Source: Mytilus galloprovincialis (lineage: Eukaryota > Mollusca > Bivalvia > Mytilida > Mytilidae). Taken from it: a stretch of DNA of 64,000 nt. Below the pieces are notes generated by a model that did not search any database, was not told the DNA's origin, and saw nothing but the letters and a program-made list of their open reading frames with translations. The stretch covers positions 48,058,122 through 48,122,121 of the forward strand of contig NC_134849.1 of the NCBI RefSeq assembly GCF_965363235.1, in the 5' to 3' direction. This document shows, in pieces, positions 36,617 through 50,400 of the stretch; within the stretch, counting starts at the first letter, position 1, and each line of letters begins with the position of its first letter. Made by a program: the position numbers and the translations under genes.

Positions 36617-37679
36617 AGTCTGATAGGGATATCTAGTTGAAATTAAATAAAGGAAATCGAACTCTTTATTAGAGAAGGTATAAATGATCAAGTTCATATA
36701 TATGAATTGTTTACATCTGTTACTATGGGCTTTAAAAGTTTAATGCACCTTACATGTGCGTGTGTATAGTTAATTATAGAATATAAGCTTCGAGATATTT
36801 GTAAATTCTTAAAGTAAAGAAAACTTTCACAAAGCAGTCAATTTTGGTGATGCGCTACATGTGGATCTTTTTGTGCACGAGCATTAATTCTGCCGATTTT
36901 GTGCACAAGCATTAATTTTGCCGAAAAAAATCCACTAAATGATAAGAAAACATGGACTTTTTTAATGATAAATTTGCCCGCGGCGAGGGAGGGGAATGAT
37001 AAAAATGGGCAATAATGACATCGAAAAGAGAAATTCGAGTACACCTTTTTTTTATGTACAGGCGTGTTTTGTTTTGGAAAAAAAATACTGCTGAGCAAGG
37101 ACGTCTTTACATTTAAAAATAATAATAAAAAACGTACGTCATCAAATGTAAAACAAAACAAAACCTGACTTGTATGTATTTTTCAAAAATTTGTTTTGTA
37201 AATACGAAAAAGACCATTTTAAATGTATCAGTGTTATAAGTTTATAGTGCAGTTATCTCGATAAATATGAATGAAAGGATCATTGTATTTCGTACATTTA
37301 TGTTTCAAATAAGATATTTGACTGTGTATAGTACGTGGGTATTTATTATGGTTCCATAAAACGGGGCTCGTATTATGTATGACTAAATTGTCTCGGGATC
37401 TTTTTCAGGCTGAATTCCGCTCAAGAAACCAGTTTGTCTGAAGGAAAATATTTTCGTAGCATAAACTTGATAGTTGTTATGTTTTATATGTATTTGTACC
37501 TTCTCGTAACTGGTTTGTAATGATATATGCAAAATAAAATCATTTAAATGCTTTAACACGGTAAACAATTTAACTTCTCTAATTTTTGTGCTATTTTCAC
37601 ATTTCCTGACCGGTGTGAGAAAAATATTTCTCCTCACTAGTGAAAAATCTGTTCTCGGCAAATGATTAGTCAAAATTTG
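36617..37679. other. No gene seen
   Basis: Contains a 29-bp tandem pair around 36868-36925 (TTTTGTGCACGAGCATTAAT and a variant) but no recognisable exon. A 96-codon minus-strand frame at 37383-37673 has no known domain and looks like part of a repeat. Confidence 0.4.
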
Positions 37680-37780
37680 ATTATGACGTCAAAATGTTTT
37701 GTTTTCTTCTCAATTTTCCTATTGTGACGTCATGAAAAAAGGCGACCTTGCCTGATGACGTCGCATATAAAGAGCACAAT
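37680..37780 (+). promoter_or_regulatory. Cluster of CRE-like sites with a TATA-like box
   Basis: Three TGACGTC sites occur within 80 bp: TATGACGTCAAAA (~37683), TTGTGACGTCATG (~37722) and GATGACGTCGC (~37755). The last is directly followed by ATATAAAGAG. TGACGTCA is the ATF/CREB full site. The cluster precedes the hairpin at 37847-37966. No gene follows on the plus strand, so it may be a promoter carried by a mobile element; function is inferred from motif only. Confidence 0.35.
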
Positions 37781-37846
37781 TTTCTGAAAATCTTTGAAAA
37801 AGAACGATAAAAAGCATTAGAGAAGCAGATTCCGACACTATAACTC

Positions 37847-37966
37847 GTGTATTACGATATTTCTCCACTCTCGACAGTTAAATTTTATTATTTAAAGGGC
37901 TCGGCAAGCCTCGCGCTTTAAATAATAAAATTTAACTGTCTCGAGTGGAGAAATATCGTAATACAC
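37847..37966. repeat. 120-bp hairpin with a GC-rich loop
   Basis: Arms of 50 bp (GTGTATTACGATATTTCTCC at the left, GGAGAAATATCGTAATACAC at the right) surround a loop of about 20 bases, GGGCTCGGCAAGCCTCGCGC, in otherwise AT-rich DNA. The only inner mismatch is a CTCGA/CGAGA flip. Confidence 0.9.
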
Positions 37967-38260
37967 TTGTTGCAGTGTAAGAATCTATATTTACAGATGT
38001 GTTTTTATATAAAAGTAAAAAAATGAAAGAATTGAAAAAGGCTTGATTGTACAGAAATTTATCGTTGGTTGGTGACCTCTGGATGGGGTTTTTAAAAATT
38101 CATATATGATTGAAATGCTGTTTTGATGACGGATCAACACCAAATCATTTATTTACACATCAGTTTTCAAAAATGTTTAGGTCGGTTGTACAAGATGTTT
38201 ACTGCAGGTTCACTGTAGTTTGAACTACGCCGTATTTTATGAAAGTTCGTTGAAAATAGT

Positions 38261-38266
38261 TTTATT
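38261..38266 (-). promoter_or_regulatory. Candidate poly(A) signal of transporter copy 3
   Basis: AATAAA on the minus strand about 170 nt past the TGA stop at 38438-38440, in a T-rich tract. A closer AATAAG is also present. Confidence 0.3.
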
Positions 38267-38437
38267 TTTATTTTATCTAATCTTTATAAATCAAATAAAT
38301 CAACACAAAACATATACATGATTTGTAAATATAAAAGTTAAACTCGAAACTGCCCCAGACTTTTGGTTGTCAATTGTTTTTGTATGGAGAAGTCTTATTA
38401 TAGTTGCCATCTTTTACTTCAATTTGTTTTCAGTTAG

Positions 38438-41400
38438 TCACAACTGATCACTGGATATAGTGACAGACTTTCGTCTCCAGGGAACTAGGCTTGTTCTTCT
38501 TGATTTTTTTGTTATGATAAATTCAAAGTCAAATCTAGAACCTCTGTCATGAATATGGTAGTATCTGCAAACCATGGTTGCGAAAAACGAAACTGATGCT
38601 ATAAATAAGACGACTGACAAACAAAGAAATGAGGTGTTGTAATTTCCTGATATATCACGAAGGTATCCTGGAATACAAAATTAAGTTCATATTTGTAAAA
38701 ATGCAACCATTTAAAATCTGTTACATTTTGTGTCAATATTCAATCAAATTTAACATAATTTTTCTCTTGTTATGATAGCTTAATTTTATTTAAACACGTG
38801 TTGATAATATGTACTTGCCTAATCTATGGCTGGTAAATAAACAGTCTCCATAAATACTCAATGGTACAATTAGAACCGTTCTTTTTTGTTTTGTTTAGTA
38901 AGCCATATTTGTATATGCGTTTACTTGTTTTGTCAATACCACTGAAAGTCCATTTTCCGGCTCAGTACAAATACATTTTTCTACATATGGTAAGATTGGT
39001 AGGAGTTTCCATTGTCAATTGAATAACCGTTAAACTTTACTCAGTGTGTTCATATGTTACGTGAAATCTATATGAATTAAACCAATTAACAATTCTTTCA
39101 ATTTAATTAAACCATTGTGGTGACGTCAACCTATTCATTTACCGTGGATTCTTTTTCTAGAATCAACGCTTCCTAAATCCGTCGCTGAAATGGACTCACC
39201 AAATTATATTCAATTGTGTTCTTTGTGTGTCTAATTTCATTAAGTTTGAATTGGCCAATTTACTGATTTCTGATCACTAATGGAATTATTTAAAAAACTT
39301 ACCTTTAATTTTTGTAATTTCTATATGCACTGGGGTAAAGCTGATGACCGTAACTGCATTCACGGTCATCCCAAGATGTCGGATGAAAAATTAGGTCAGT
39401 TTCTGTATTGTCTGTTAAAGTGTTTCTATATCATTTTCTTTACAAATCATACATTGAAACGATGTAAATTTATAAAAGAATCACTCGGAAATCACTAATT
39501 ACTTCTGAGAAATGTGCATGAAACGGGAAATTCGATTTGAAAAAATCGCCAAGATGACCGTAAATCACAATCGAGATGACCGTAACAGAATCAGCAATTC
39601 ATAACAAGGGTGACCGTAACTGCTTTTAAGATGACCGTAATTTGTAAATGATGACCGTAACTTTTAAAGGATGACCCTCAATTCTAAGAAATATCCGTAT
39701 TTATATAACTATCTTTTTGTATCAAATGATTAATCGTGTTGGTATACACATATTAATATGAGAGTTTTATCATTCCTATAGGTAGAAGAAAATAAGACGT
39801 GCTTCAAATGCAAAGATTACCATATGTATCTTTTTTTTTTACAATAGAGGGTTTAATTTTTAAAATGAATTTGCCAAAAGACATGCAAATGAACAGGCAG
39901 GGAAAACATGCTACAAAAAACGCGATAAAATGACACCTTACAAGCATAATGAAAAAAATGCGGTGCACAGCCTTCAACTGCATGCTCGACAAAAGATTTT
40001 TGTTTTGTTTCTGGGATTCCTTTTAATGACATATAATGAATACACATTTTTAAAAATGCCAAAAAATTGCATGTACACCCATTGATATTATATCGTCTTT
40101 CATTTTGTCGTGCAAATAAAATAACAGAAATATTTTGAAAATATCATTTGAATAAACTAGTGAATGTGAGCTCCAGCAAAGTAGATCCTTAAAATAGTAT
40201 TGTACGAAAAGCGTATCACAAGGCGGAACGTTGTTAATTTGTATATATACAGAAATGTTATTCCTACAGTCAGGATTCTACTTCTTCAAAATTATCTCCC
40301 CATTACGCCAGTTCATGCTCACAATCGTAGAAATGGAAGCCATTGTAGGGATGACGCTCTGCCAATTTTGCTTTTGAAAACTGATAAATTTATCCACATA
40401 GCACCATTACGATCGATCGTTATATGTCAGTTATATTTTAAAAGACAAATGTATCTACTAGCTAATGAGCATTAGTTAATGATCTTGTCTGCATTGATTC
40501 AACTTAAAAATATTGTCTGTTCGGATGTCAGATGGAATTTTTGAAAATTCTTAAGCATTTAAAAAAAATCTAATTAAATATTTCGTGGAAGGGCAGACTA
40601 AACATTTTCAGTGGTTGAAGATTATAAACCCTAGTTATCACACACAAGAAAATCATATTTTTTCGAAGATATTCATTTTCATCATCCAAATTAAAAGACT
40701 GTCGTCAAGTACTTTTAGAAAAAAATAGCTATTCGAACACACCTACTCTGTTTTTGTGATTCATTAGATAGGTATCTCACTTGACCCATATATTTCATCT
40801 TTTCATACTGTCATTTTTTTACGTTATAAAGTCAACCTGTAGCTTTGATATATAATAATGATAGAATCTGTAGCGAGATGCTATATAAAATACTCTTGCT
40901 TTATACGTTTTAAAGACAAGACAAAATATACACCCTAAACATGCCCTAACATAAAAAGGTGCACTCGATTTTTCTCTTTTCGATACAATCGTTACCTGTT
41001 TTGGGGAATTTTTTCTTGATGCACATAATGGAAGGGCAGACACGAAAATTTCTGAACTAAAAGATTGATTTGTTCTCCGTCCGTGATAAAAAAAAATCGG
41101 AGGTTGTGCATTTTCTACATCCAACTTATAGATACTATATATAAAAAAGAAGATGTAGTATTATTGCCAATGAGACAACTATCCAGAAAAGACCAAAATG
41201 ACACAAACATTAACAACTATAGGTAACCGTAAGGCCTTCAATAATGAGCAAAGCCCATACCGCATAGTCAGCTATAAAAGGCCCCGATAAGAACCATGTC
41301 GTCGACTTAATATCTTATTGTTTTGCATTACTATGTAATAGATACATTGAAAACTTATGCAAATGGTGTTTTTAAAATAAGAAAATTGTCGCTTTATTTG

Positions 41401-44400
41401 TTTCTATTAACTTTTTAAAATTTTGTTACTATATCAAACATTACAGTTAACATTTATCGCTTTCTCGATAAACACAGAGCTTCGATTCTTTTGTTCTATT
41501 TCAAAAGTGTTTCCACCTGCATATATCAAGACAAATTAAAATTTTAATCTGCTTCCTCTGGAACCATACACATGGGCTCGATTACCAAATATTCGTATGT
41601 ATTATTAATGTTTTTAATGATCCATTTATTGGCATTATGTTTTTCTGGTCTGTGCGTACGTTCGTCCGTTCGTCTGTTTGTGTGTTCGTTTGTCCAGCTT
41701 CAAGTTAAATAAAATTGAAACTTAGTACGCATTTTCCCTATGGTATGATCTTTTTAATTCTAATGCCAAATTACAGTTTTATCCCATTTTCATAGTCCAC
41801 TGAACATAGAAAATGATAGTGTAGATGAGGCATCCGTGTACTAGGGACACATTCATGTATCTTCAAATTTTCGTCGTATCGCTGTCAATTTGTGTTAAAA
41901 TTTTAACGTCGATATCGATAAATATATTATATTTCGTTGTTTACGAGAAATATGCAATTTAATATCATTGTTATAAATCCTAAATATGGCCAATTATATT
42001 ATAGTTTAAAAAAAAAATTTATGAAACATATTTATATCCGCTATTGAGATCGACAAACTCAACAAAAAAGCATTGAATACAATACGGATATTTCTTAAAA
42101 TTGATGGTCATCCTATAAAAGTTACGGTCGTCCTATATAAATTACAGTCAGTCTTTACAAATTACGGTCATCCTTTACAAGTTACGGTCATCTTTTTACC
42201 AATCACGGTCATCCTTGTTTTATGTTACGGTCATCTTGAAAATATTTTGATTATGATTTACGGTCATCTTAACGATTTTTTCAAATCGAATTTCCCGTTT
42301 CATGAACATTTCTCGGAAGTAATTAGTGATTTTCGAGTGATTCTTTTATAAATTTACATCGTTTCAATGTATGATTTGTAAAGAAAATGATATAGAAACA
42401 CTTTAACAGACAATACAGAAACTGACCTAATTTTTCATCCGACATCTTGGGATGACCGTGAATGCAGTTACGGTCATCAGCTTTACCCCAGTGTATATGC
42501 CTGCACTGGGAATCGAACCCGTCCATGAATTCTCTTAGGTGTCACCAACATCAACATATCGACAAAACCTCTCGGCTACTAATTGGTTACGATTTAAATG
42601 TCTAACTTATATATATAAATGAATATTTGATATAAATCGGTTCAACGGACACACATGGATTTTACCTTTATATATACAATAATATGCATTCGTAGTGTAT
42701 GAGTTTGGTAGCCGCGAGGTTTCATGGTTTTGCTTAATGAGTTAGAACTTGGCGGTTTAGGTTCGAATCCTTGTATTTTTTTTGTTGTTGCCTCTATTCT
42801 CTAGTTTTCCTGTATTCGGTTTCTTGGTTTTTTTTTAGTTTAAATATTGTGGATATTTTGTTGAATAAAAGCGAGTTTCTGCGTTTATAATCGGATCATT
42901 GTTAGCTATTCCACATGTTTGAAATGAAAATGTTTACATTCTAGGTGTTCATTTTTGTTTAAAAATCAATATAGTATGATTTCATTTGTTTATTCGCAAA
43001 TTTCTATGCTAGAAAATCGTGATATGCCTAGAATAAGACTTCTTGCTAGAAATTTCGGACACATGCTTTAAATATATGCTATACATATGTTTCTTGTCAA
43101 GTTGTTGTTCCCGGTTTTGACATATTCCCCATTTTCATTCTCAATCTTATTAGAAATAAGATAGAATATGTCACATTTAGTCAAAAATGTTCAGATGCCT
43201 GATAAATGAAAATCTTTAAGGGCAGACGTGGTGTGTTCCGGCGCGGGACGTTTGCGCGCTTTTTCATAGGACATTTGCGTTTATGTTTTTAGACACTTGC
43301 GCTTCAAATCATAGGACATTTGCGCTTTTTACATTGGACTCTTCCGCTTTTGCAATATTTGGTTTTTATGACTATCCTCCTCTTTTATACGGTCTTGGGA
43401 CCCGCATGTTTGGCCTGGCAGAGTTAAAATCATATTTTTCTTTATGGTTAAAAGTTTAAAAATCATTTCATAGCACATTGGTATGTGCTTAAAAGTTACA
43501 AAAAAGACATAAAAACATCACTGGTAGACGACTATAGGTAAAAAGCACAAATGTCCGGTCAATTTAATACAGGTGAATCAAAATTAAAAGCGCAAATGTC
43601 CATAGTATTTGTAGCGCAAATGTCCTGTCGTTTTACGGGTAAAAAATCACAAACGTCCTGTGCCCGTGTGTTCAACATGTATTTGTATTGTTTTAACTAT
43701 TTAATTGTAATATATTATTTGTTGCTATGCATCGTTTGTCACGATAACATGGTTATTTAAACTCACTAATACCTTCTAATTAAGAATAAGCTGTAATTTT
43801 GAATAGATATTATCACAATAGTTTAAGTTATAGATACAATGGATAAGCGTTAATTCATGAAAAACAAACCATTCGCCCTGCGGGCTCATGGTTTCTTTTT
43901 CAAGAATCAACGCTTATCCATTGTATCTATATCACAGAATAGCGACAAATTCAAACACATCATTGATCAATAATAATGAAAACAAACTTATAGGGAACTT
44001 TAAACAGTGTCGTTTATTTTCTAAGAGATTTCGAGCGTTTTATATTTTCGAAAAAATGAAATGATAGATCTATGCAAAGAAGACAAGTATCATAATATAA
44101 TACTTTATTTACTGAAATAGTTTTATTTCACATCCAATTTTTATGGAAATATTCTTTATAAATCACAAAAATGTCAGTATTTACCTCAGAAACTAACAAA
44201 ACCTTTAAATAGGATATAGTTACGATACTGTTGTCATGTTGCATATTTTGACGTTAATATTGATTCACTTATAGGGCCTTTGCATCGGAACTAAACACAT
44301 TTATTCAAAAACCAGTTGTTGGCATGACACGGGTTATGTTCTTCTAATATGTGTTATGATGGTCAAATACTAAACTCCTAACATGAAGGATTGTGCCTGA

Positions 44401-47400
44401 TATTCATATGATGAAATCATAATCTTTCAATCAGTTTAATTGAAGTCTGGAGCTGGCATGTCAGTTAACTGCTAGTAGTCTGTTGTTATTTATGTATTAT
44501 TGTCATTTTGTAAATTTTCTTTGGTTACATCTTCTGACATCAGACTCGGACATCTCTTGAACTGAATTTTAATGTGCGTATTGTTATGTGTTTACTTTTC
44601 TACACTGGCTAGAGGTATAGGGGGAGGGTTGAAATCTTAAACATGTTTAACTCCCCCGCATTTTTGCGCCTGTCCCAAGTCAGGAGCCTCTGGCCTTTGT
44701 TAGTCTTGTATGATTTTTAATTTTAGTTTCTTGTGTACAATTTGGAGTTTAGTATGGCGTTCATTATCACTGAACTAGTATATATTTGTTAAGGGTCCTG
44801 CTTTAGGACGCCACTGGGTGCGGGAATTTCTCGCTACATTGAAGACCTGTTGGTGACATTCTGCTGTTGTCTTTTTTATGGTCGGGTTGTTGTCTTTTTG
44901 ACACATTCCCCATTTCCATTCTCAATTTTATTATTGTTTCCTATATATAGCAACACAATATTACTAAACTTTTATATTTGTAACAGTTATCCATTAATAG
45001 GAGATATGAGATAAAAATCAATGAGAAAGTTGTAATACATAGCATATAATCCCTTTACCTCTGTCCTCCGTTAACGTACCTGAGAGTGGTCCGGCAGCTG
45101 TATTAAATATTCCTATGATCGTCATTGATACTCCAAGCCCAGCAGAATAATTAGTTTGACCAATCAGCTTCACTATAGACACTGCCATGACTGTCACCAT
45201 ACCACCCATCCCAATCCCAAACATACAGGCTACCATAGTATTTAGAACAATTGAAGATCCGACAAAAGTAAATAACACCAAAGAAACGGATGCTATGAGT
45301 GTACATGCAGATGGAATGGATAAAACACTTATATGTGGTGCTTGTTTTTAAAAGTCCAGGAAATAGACGGAAAAAAGAATTTGTTAGATTCATAAGAAGA
45401 TAAATTGTCAACGCATCTTGTCTTCGAATTCCTTTGGATTCAAAATAATCAATGAAGAAAATTAGCGTAGCGTTAATCGAAGCTAAACTTATCGCTATTG
45501 AAAATGCATATCCCATAAAAAGTTTGTTCGTTATAATGTCTTTAAAGATGGACAAAAAAGTTTGATTCAAGTCATCGTCTTCCTCAACTTCGTATAGTGA
45601 TCTACGTCTAAGTTTGGAAAACTCGTACAGAGATCTACGTTTTTGTTCCGAAGAACTTACAGCAGCTTGAGACGGTTTGTTTTCGTCTGAGCCTAATATT
45701 TTGATATTCGAATCAGTTTGGTCGCTTTTCATACGTGGACCTTTCTGGTTATCAGTTTGGCTTTCTTTACTTGTTACGTCATATCGTGGTAACGTGACAC
45801 TGTTACCTTCATTAATGGTGTTGGATCTTCGTGCAATACTATTTTTTCTACTACGATTATACTTCAGAGGAACAGTATAACTTATCCCAATGGCAACGAG
45901 ATGTAGCATGAGTCCAGCAGTAATGAGTAGAGATCCTCGCCATCCAAATCTCGAGATGAGAATTTCGAGAATAACGGGGAAGAGGGAGCCACCAATACCT
46001 GAACCAAAGGAAACAAATGCCAGTGCAAGTATTTTTTGTTTTCCTTTGAAATGCATTCCAACAACTGTAGATGCACTTATATAACACAGCGAGAAACCAG
46101 AACCTACAAATATATATTTTGAAAGAGTAAGGAAAATTTTGTTGTACTTGTTCCTATGTTTTTTTTCAATGACCATGTACAAATAAAATAAATGTTCGTC
46201 ATCTTAGATATTCTGGTATTTTCAAAAACGCAAAGAAGTTACCATTTTGGGTGGTTTTCTCATATTACAGTAGACGTGCTAACGGTAACACATAGTATTT
46301 GACAAAAATTGTACTATTTCTTCTTTTTTGCGGCATGGTTAAACATGTTCGTAATTGTATATTGTTTTTATTATTGATTGTTTTAATTTACACCTGCTTT
46401 ATAAAATACAAACCAGTGATCAATCCAATGAATAGAACAAGATAGACTATGCTGGAAGCAATGAACGACAATCCGATACCAACTGCCGACAAAAATCCTC
46501 CAATAATTCCACACTTTCGAGGACCATATTTTGTTACAAGTGTACCAGAGAAAAAGCCTGAAATCAAAAACCCAATAGCATGGATACATAACGTGTATAT
46601 GCATTTCAAGACGTTATAGTGCACACAAATGAAATCAATAGTAAAAAGTAAGGAAAATTTCTCCTGTATCTGTTCACTTTACAGATAACAAATCGGAATA
46701 TTGGTTTGCACTTACTGGTATTCGAATATTAAAGAGTGTTTATTTTATTCTCATGCATATTAACATATTTCAATTAGATGAACATATTGCTTTTAGAGAC
46801 AGCATTGCAAATTTTCCAATTGTATGTACTATAGTAAAATGTTCATCAAAGAATTTGTATTCGCAGGAAAAATATATATATATGTATTGTTATGCAGGCA
46901 TATGGGGTAAAGCCATATGTTCGAAAATTTAACGTAATGGTGTTAAAACCTTAAAGTGAACAGTTAAATTGATGTTATTGTTGAAAATCGGGTAACTATT
47001 AGAAATTTGCCAGCGTAAAATAAATGCAAGCATTACCTATTTGGTCGGTCTGTTCTAAGATAGATTCATGCATCGTGCTAAATAAATTTTTAACATTTTA
47101 AATACTCCCTTTCTGTTCAAGTTTAGACCGTTAAAGACTTTTTGTAGAACTCGTGCAGAAAACAGATGATTGATATCGTTTATTTTTATTCTATGTTACC
47201 TCCAGTCATGAAAATTCCTGTACACACAGACTGCACTAATGCTGTTTCTGAATTTGATTTCCCAAATTCATTCAACCATTCAACATACCGCACAGACAGA
47301 TTGAACGGAAACCCAGCTACCAATAGAAAGCTTAAAAATCCTCCAAATAAAATGCACCATTTTTGGTAATCTGTTTTGTTTCCTGGGGTTTCATCGGTTT

Positions 47401-50400
47401 CAAGGTTATTGCCAATGTGCTCTTTATCATCAAGTCTACAAAATGATGATATGTACAACAGAATATGCATATATCAATAGCGGAAACACACATTTTAAAA
47501 GAAATAATAGTCAGTTCCTGTCTAGTTTTTAACGAAGATTTCATGATTTCCGGACTAGCATAATTCATACAAAATCTGCCAATATTGAAAAGCCTGTACC
47601 TTGGAAAAAGACCACATGACTCACAAATCTTACCATATTCTTGAAAAAAGCATGATATGAGCTACATATCGGCAAATTGTTAAAAAAATATTTGTATTCT
47701 GATTTGTACCCAACTACCTTAATGGATAAGTTCCTTGTTCAGATAGTTTGAAAAATAATTATCTTGTCCCAACATGTTGAACATTCCGCATAGACCCTTT
47801 AGACAATACATTTCGCCGTTACAAATGACAATACATAAGGCGATTTGTATTACATTGATTCTTTCATAAATATGTATAAAGGGAAAATAAAAGTTACATT
47901 AGATATCACTCCAAACAGTCAAACAAATATGAGCCAGTCCATGTGACAAGGTACAAAAAGTCCTTTTGATTAACACGTTTGTAATAATATTTTTGAAAAA
48001 CGATTTTATCCGAAAAAAATTACATTAGTGTAAACATTCATAAGATTGTCAATTTTATCCCGAATTTGTCAATTAAAACAGCACAAGACGTAGAAATATC
48101 TGAATTTTTGGTATTTGAGGAAGTGTAAAATCATTTATTCCCAGACTAATGCTATACCGACCAGAAACTTAAAAATTTACGACACTAGAGAGACAAAAGT
48201 CAACAATTTTCTTCATTTTTACAGGTTTAAAGAAAGTAAGACAACATTAAAACACAAGGGAAAATACAAAAACTATGACCTCTTGTGTTTTAGAAATTGA
48301 AAGTTAACTTAAGTAAAGTTAAGTTCAGTTATTTAATATTATATAAATCAACCGTCGTTGCACGGGATTCGTACCGTTGCCCGGTTTGAAAGCATTGATA
48401 TTCGCATCGTAAGCGAAAGCCTAATCCCCACTGCTACCGGGGTTAACATTATCAATTGTCTAATCAAGCCATTTAAACTGTACTTTGAAAATGATTGAAA
48501 TATAGGAAATAATTCATTAAAAATCCTGATAAAACTAAAGGGGGGTCTCAACACTTGCAGTTGCGTGTAGCTCACAGCTTAAGGAAATGAGGAAAAGTAA
48601 ATGTGTTTAATAAATCACAAGTCTACTACCAATAATTATGCACACTTTTTAGAATATCGTAAAATGTTCGTTATTGTACCTTTTCGCATGGACTGGCTCA
48701 TATATAATCGCAAAATAGTGACAACACTTGCATTCCATAATTCGGAAACTCGTTCTCTCTGAGGAATATTTACTATACTATATATAAAAATATTAATTTT
48801 CGCGAACCATTTAGGTCACGGAAATTCCAAAATATGGCATCAGTAACGAGAGTTGTACAAATAGTGTGAATACACAGAACACCCATCCAATTCATCTTTA
48901 GCTAAAAGTATTCATCATTTTCAATTTTATATGTACTTACAATATTCCTTTTTTGTATAGTTTCGATTAAAATATGCCAAAATCTGAGTTAAAATAGGTC
49001 GAATGCCCCAAATAAACATTCCCTGATTGGTTGAAGTACTTTGGCGTCGATGTAAAGCATAGCAAGCCTCGTTATAAAGCACATGCTTCACAGGAATAAG
49101 GAAAGTTTTACAAATAATGTGAATACACAGACCCTCAATCCCATTGGATTGCTGAAAATACTCAAGTGTTCATCATTTTCTGTTTTGATTCGACTAACAA
49201 CATTCCATTTTTCTATAATTCCGATTTAAATATGTGAAACCCCGCAATAAAAATAGATGGCCTCAATGATGTAAACGGAAAGCAAAATATTTCCGTTAAT
49301 ATGTTAACATCTTGAACTTCGACCCTGGGTTCAAAGGGGTTAATAAACCGATTCATAAATAGAAATCTCCTTGCGCTCAAATGTAATCCCTTGTAAAGTA
49401 TACAGGCAACTTCGTTTTCAGAAATATATATACACTTTTTCAGAAATATATTGTCATGCATCTGCATAGTAACGGTTTTTTTATGCTGAACTTTAGTCAA
49501 ATTCAATTCCATACAAATTTTATTACGTAAAGCAGTAGGAGTAAGAATATTTTTAGCGCCAATTTATCCAGCATTGATCATTGCCATCATCAAAATTATG
49601 TATCGTAATCATTGTGAAATTTCATTTACATAGAGTTTATTAATATAGAGTAATTTTGGTAAGTATGGCTTATTAATGTTAAGGTTCTCGAGATGTGCTT
49701 CTCTAGACATTTTTGACGGTCAGTTTAATCCCATTTATCTGAATATTATCCCCGATGACAGAAATGTCAACCCGACCTATTCGTGTCAAAAGTGAAAATC
49801 TAATCTATTTGATGAACTAATTTCTTCTAAAACTGTACGTGTCATTATTTCTGTATTATTTGATAACCTATCACATTCACGATGCATGTTTGCATGATAA
49901 TTGGTTCTGTATGAGTGAATTGTGTAGTGAATTGCAAGATCGATGTTACGTCAGTGCGCGAGCATGTGACATTATTATTTGTAAACAAACCGGCTCATGT
50001 AACACGTGTCTGAAGTATATATTCAAAGTGCATTTCAACCTCTATTTTATGATATTTGTGTGTCTGTTTTTAGGTTTGCATATCAGTAGTCGAAGTAAAT
50101 TAGACAGAGTGTCATATTGTTCCTGTTCTGAGTTGTGATTTTTTTATATAGAATTAGAAGGTAAGTCTAAATAAGTGATTATTTAAGAGGGTGGGTCGGA
50201 GGGGTCCTGATCCCGAAATCCCCGCCTTAAAAAAATGAATTCTTGAGGTCCCAAATTTAAATAATATCAAAACCTGACATCCCGAAATTTGAAGAAAGTG
50301 ATCCCTGACCCCGAAAGTGTCAATCCCGAAATCCTGAACTTAAAAACACCCGATCCAGACGTCCAGAAAAAGGTCATGCCCCCTCTCATTTAACTTGTGT

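Noticed and set aside
37383-37673. 96-codon minus-strand frame
   Set aside because: No domain, no splice context, and the sequence style matches dispersed repeats.
42705-42775. Functional tRNA gene
   Set aside because: A and B boxes are present but a paired acceptor stem and clear anticodon arm are not.
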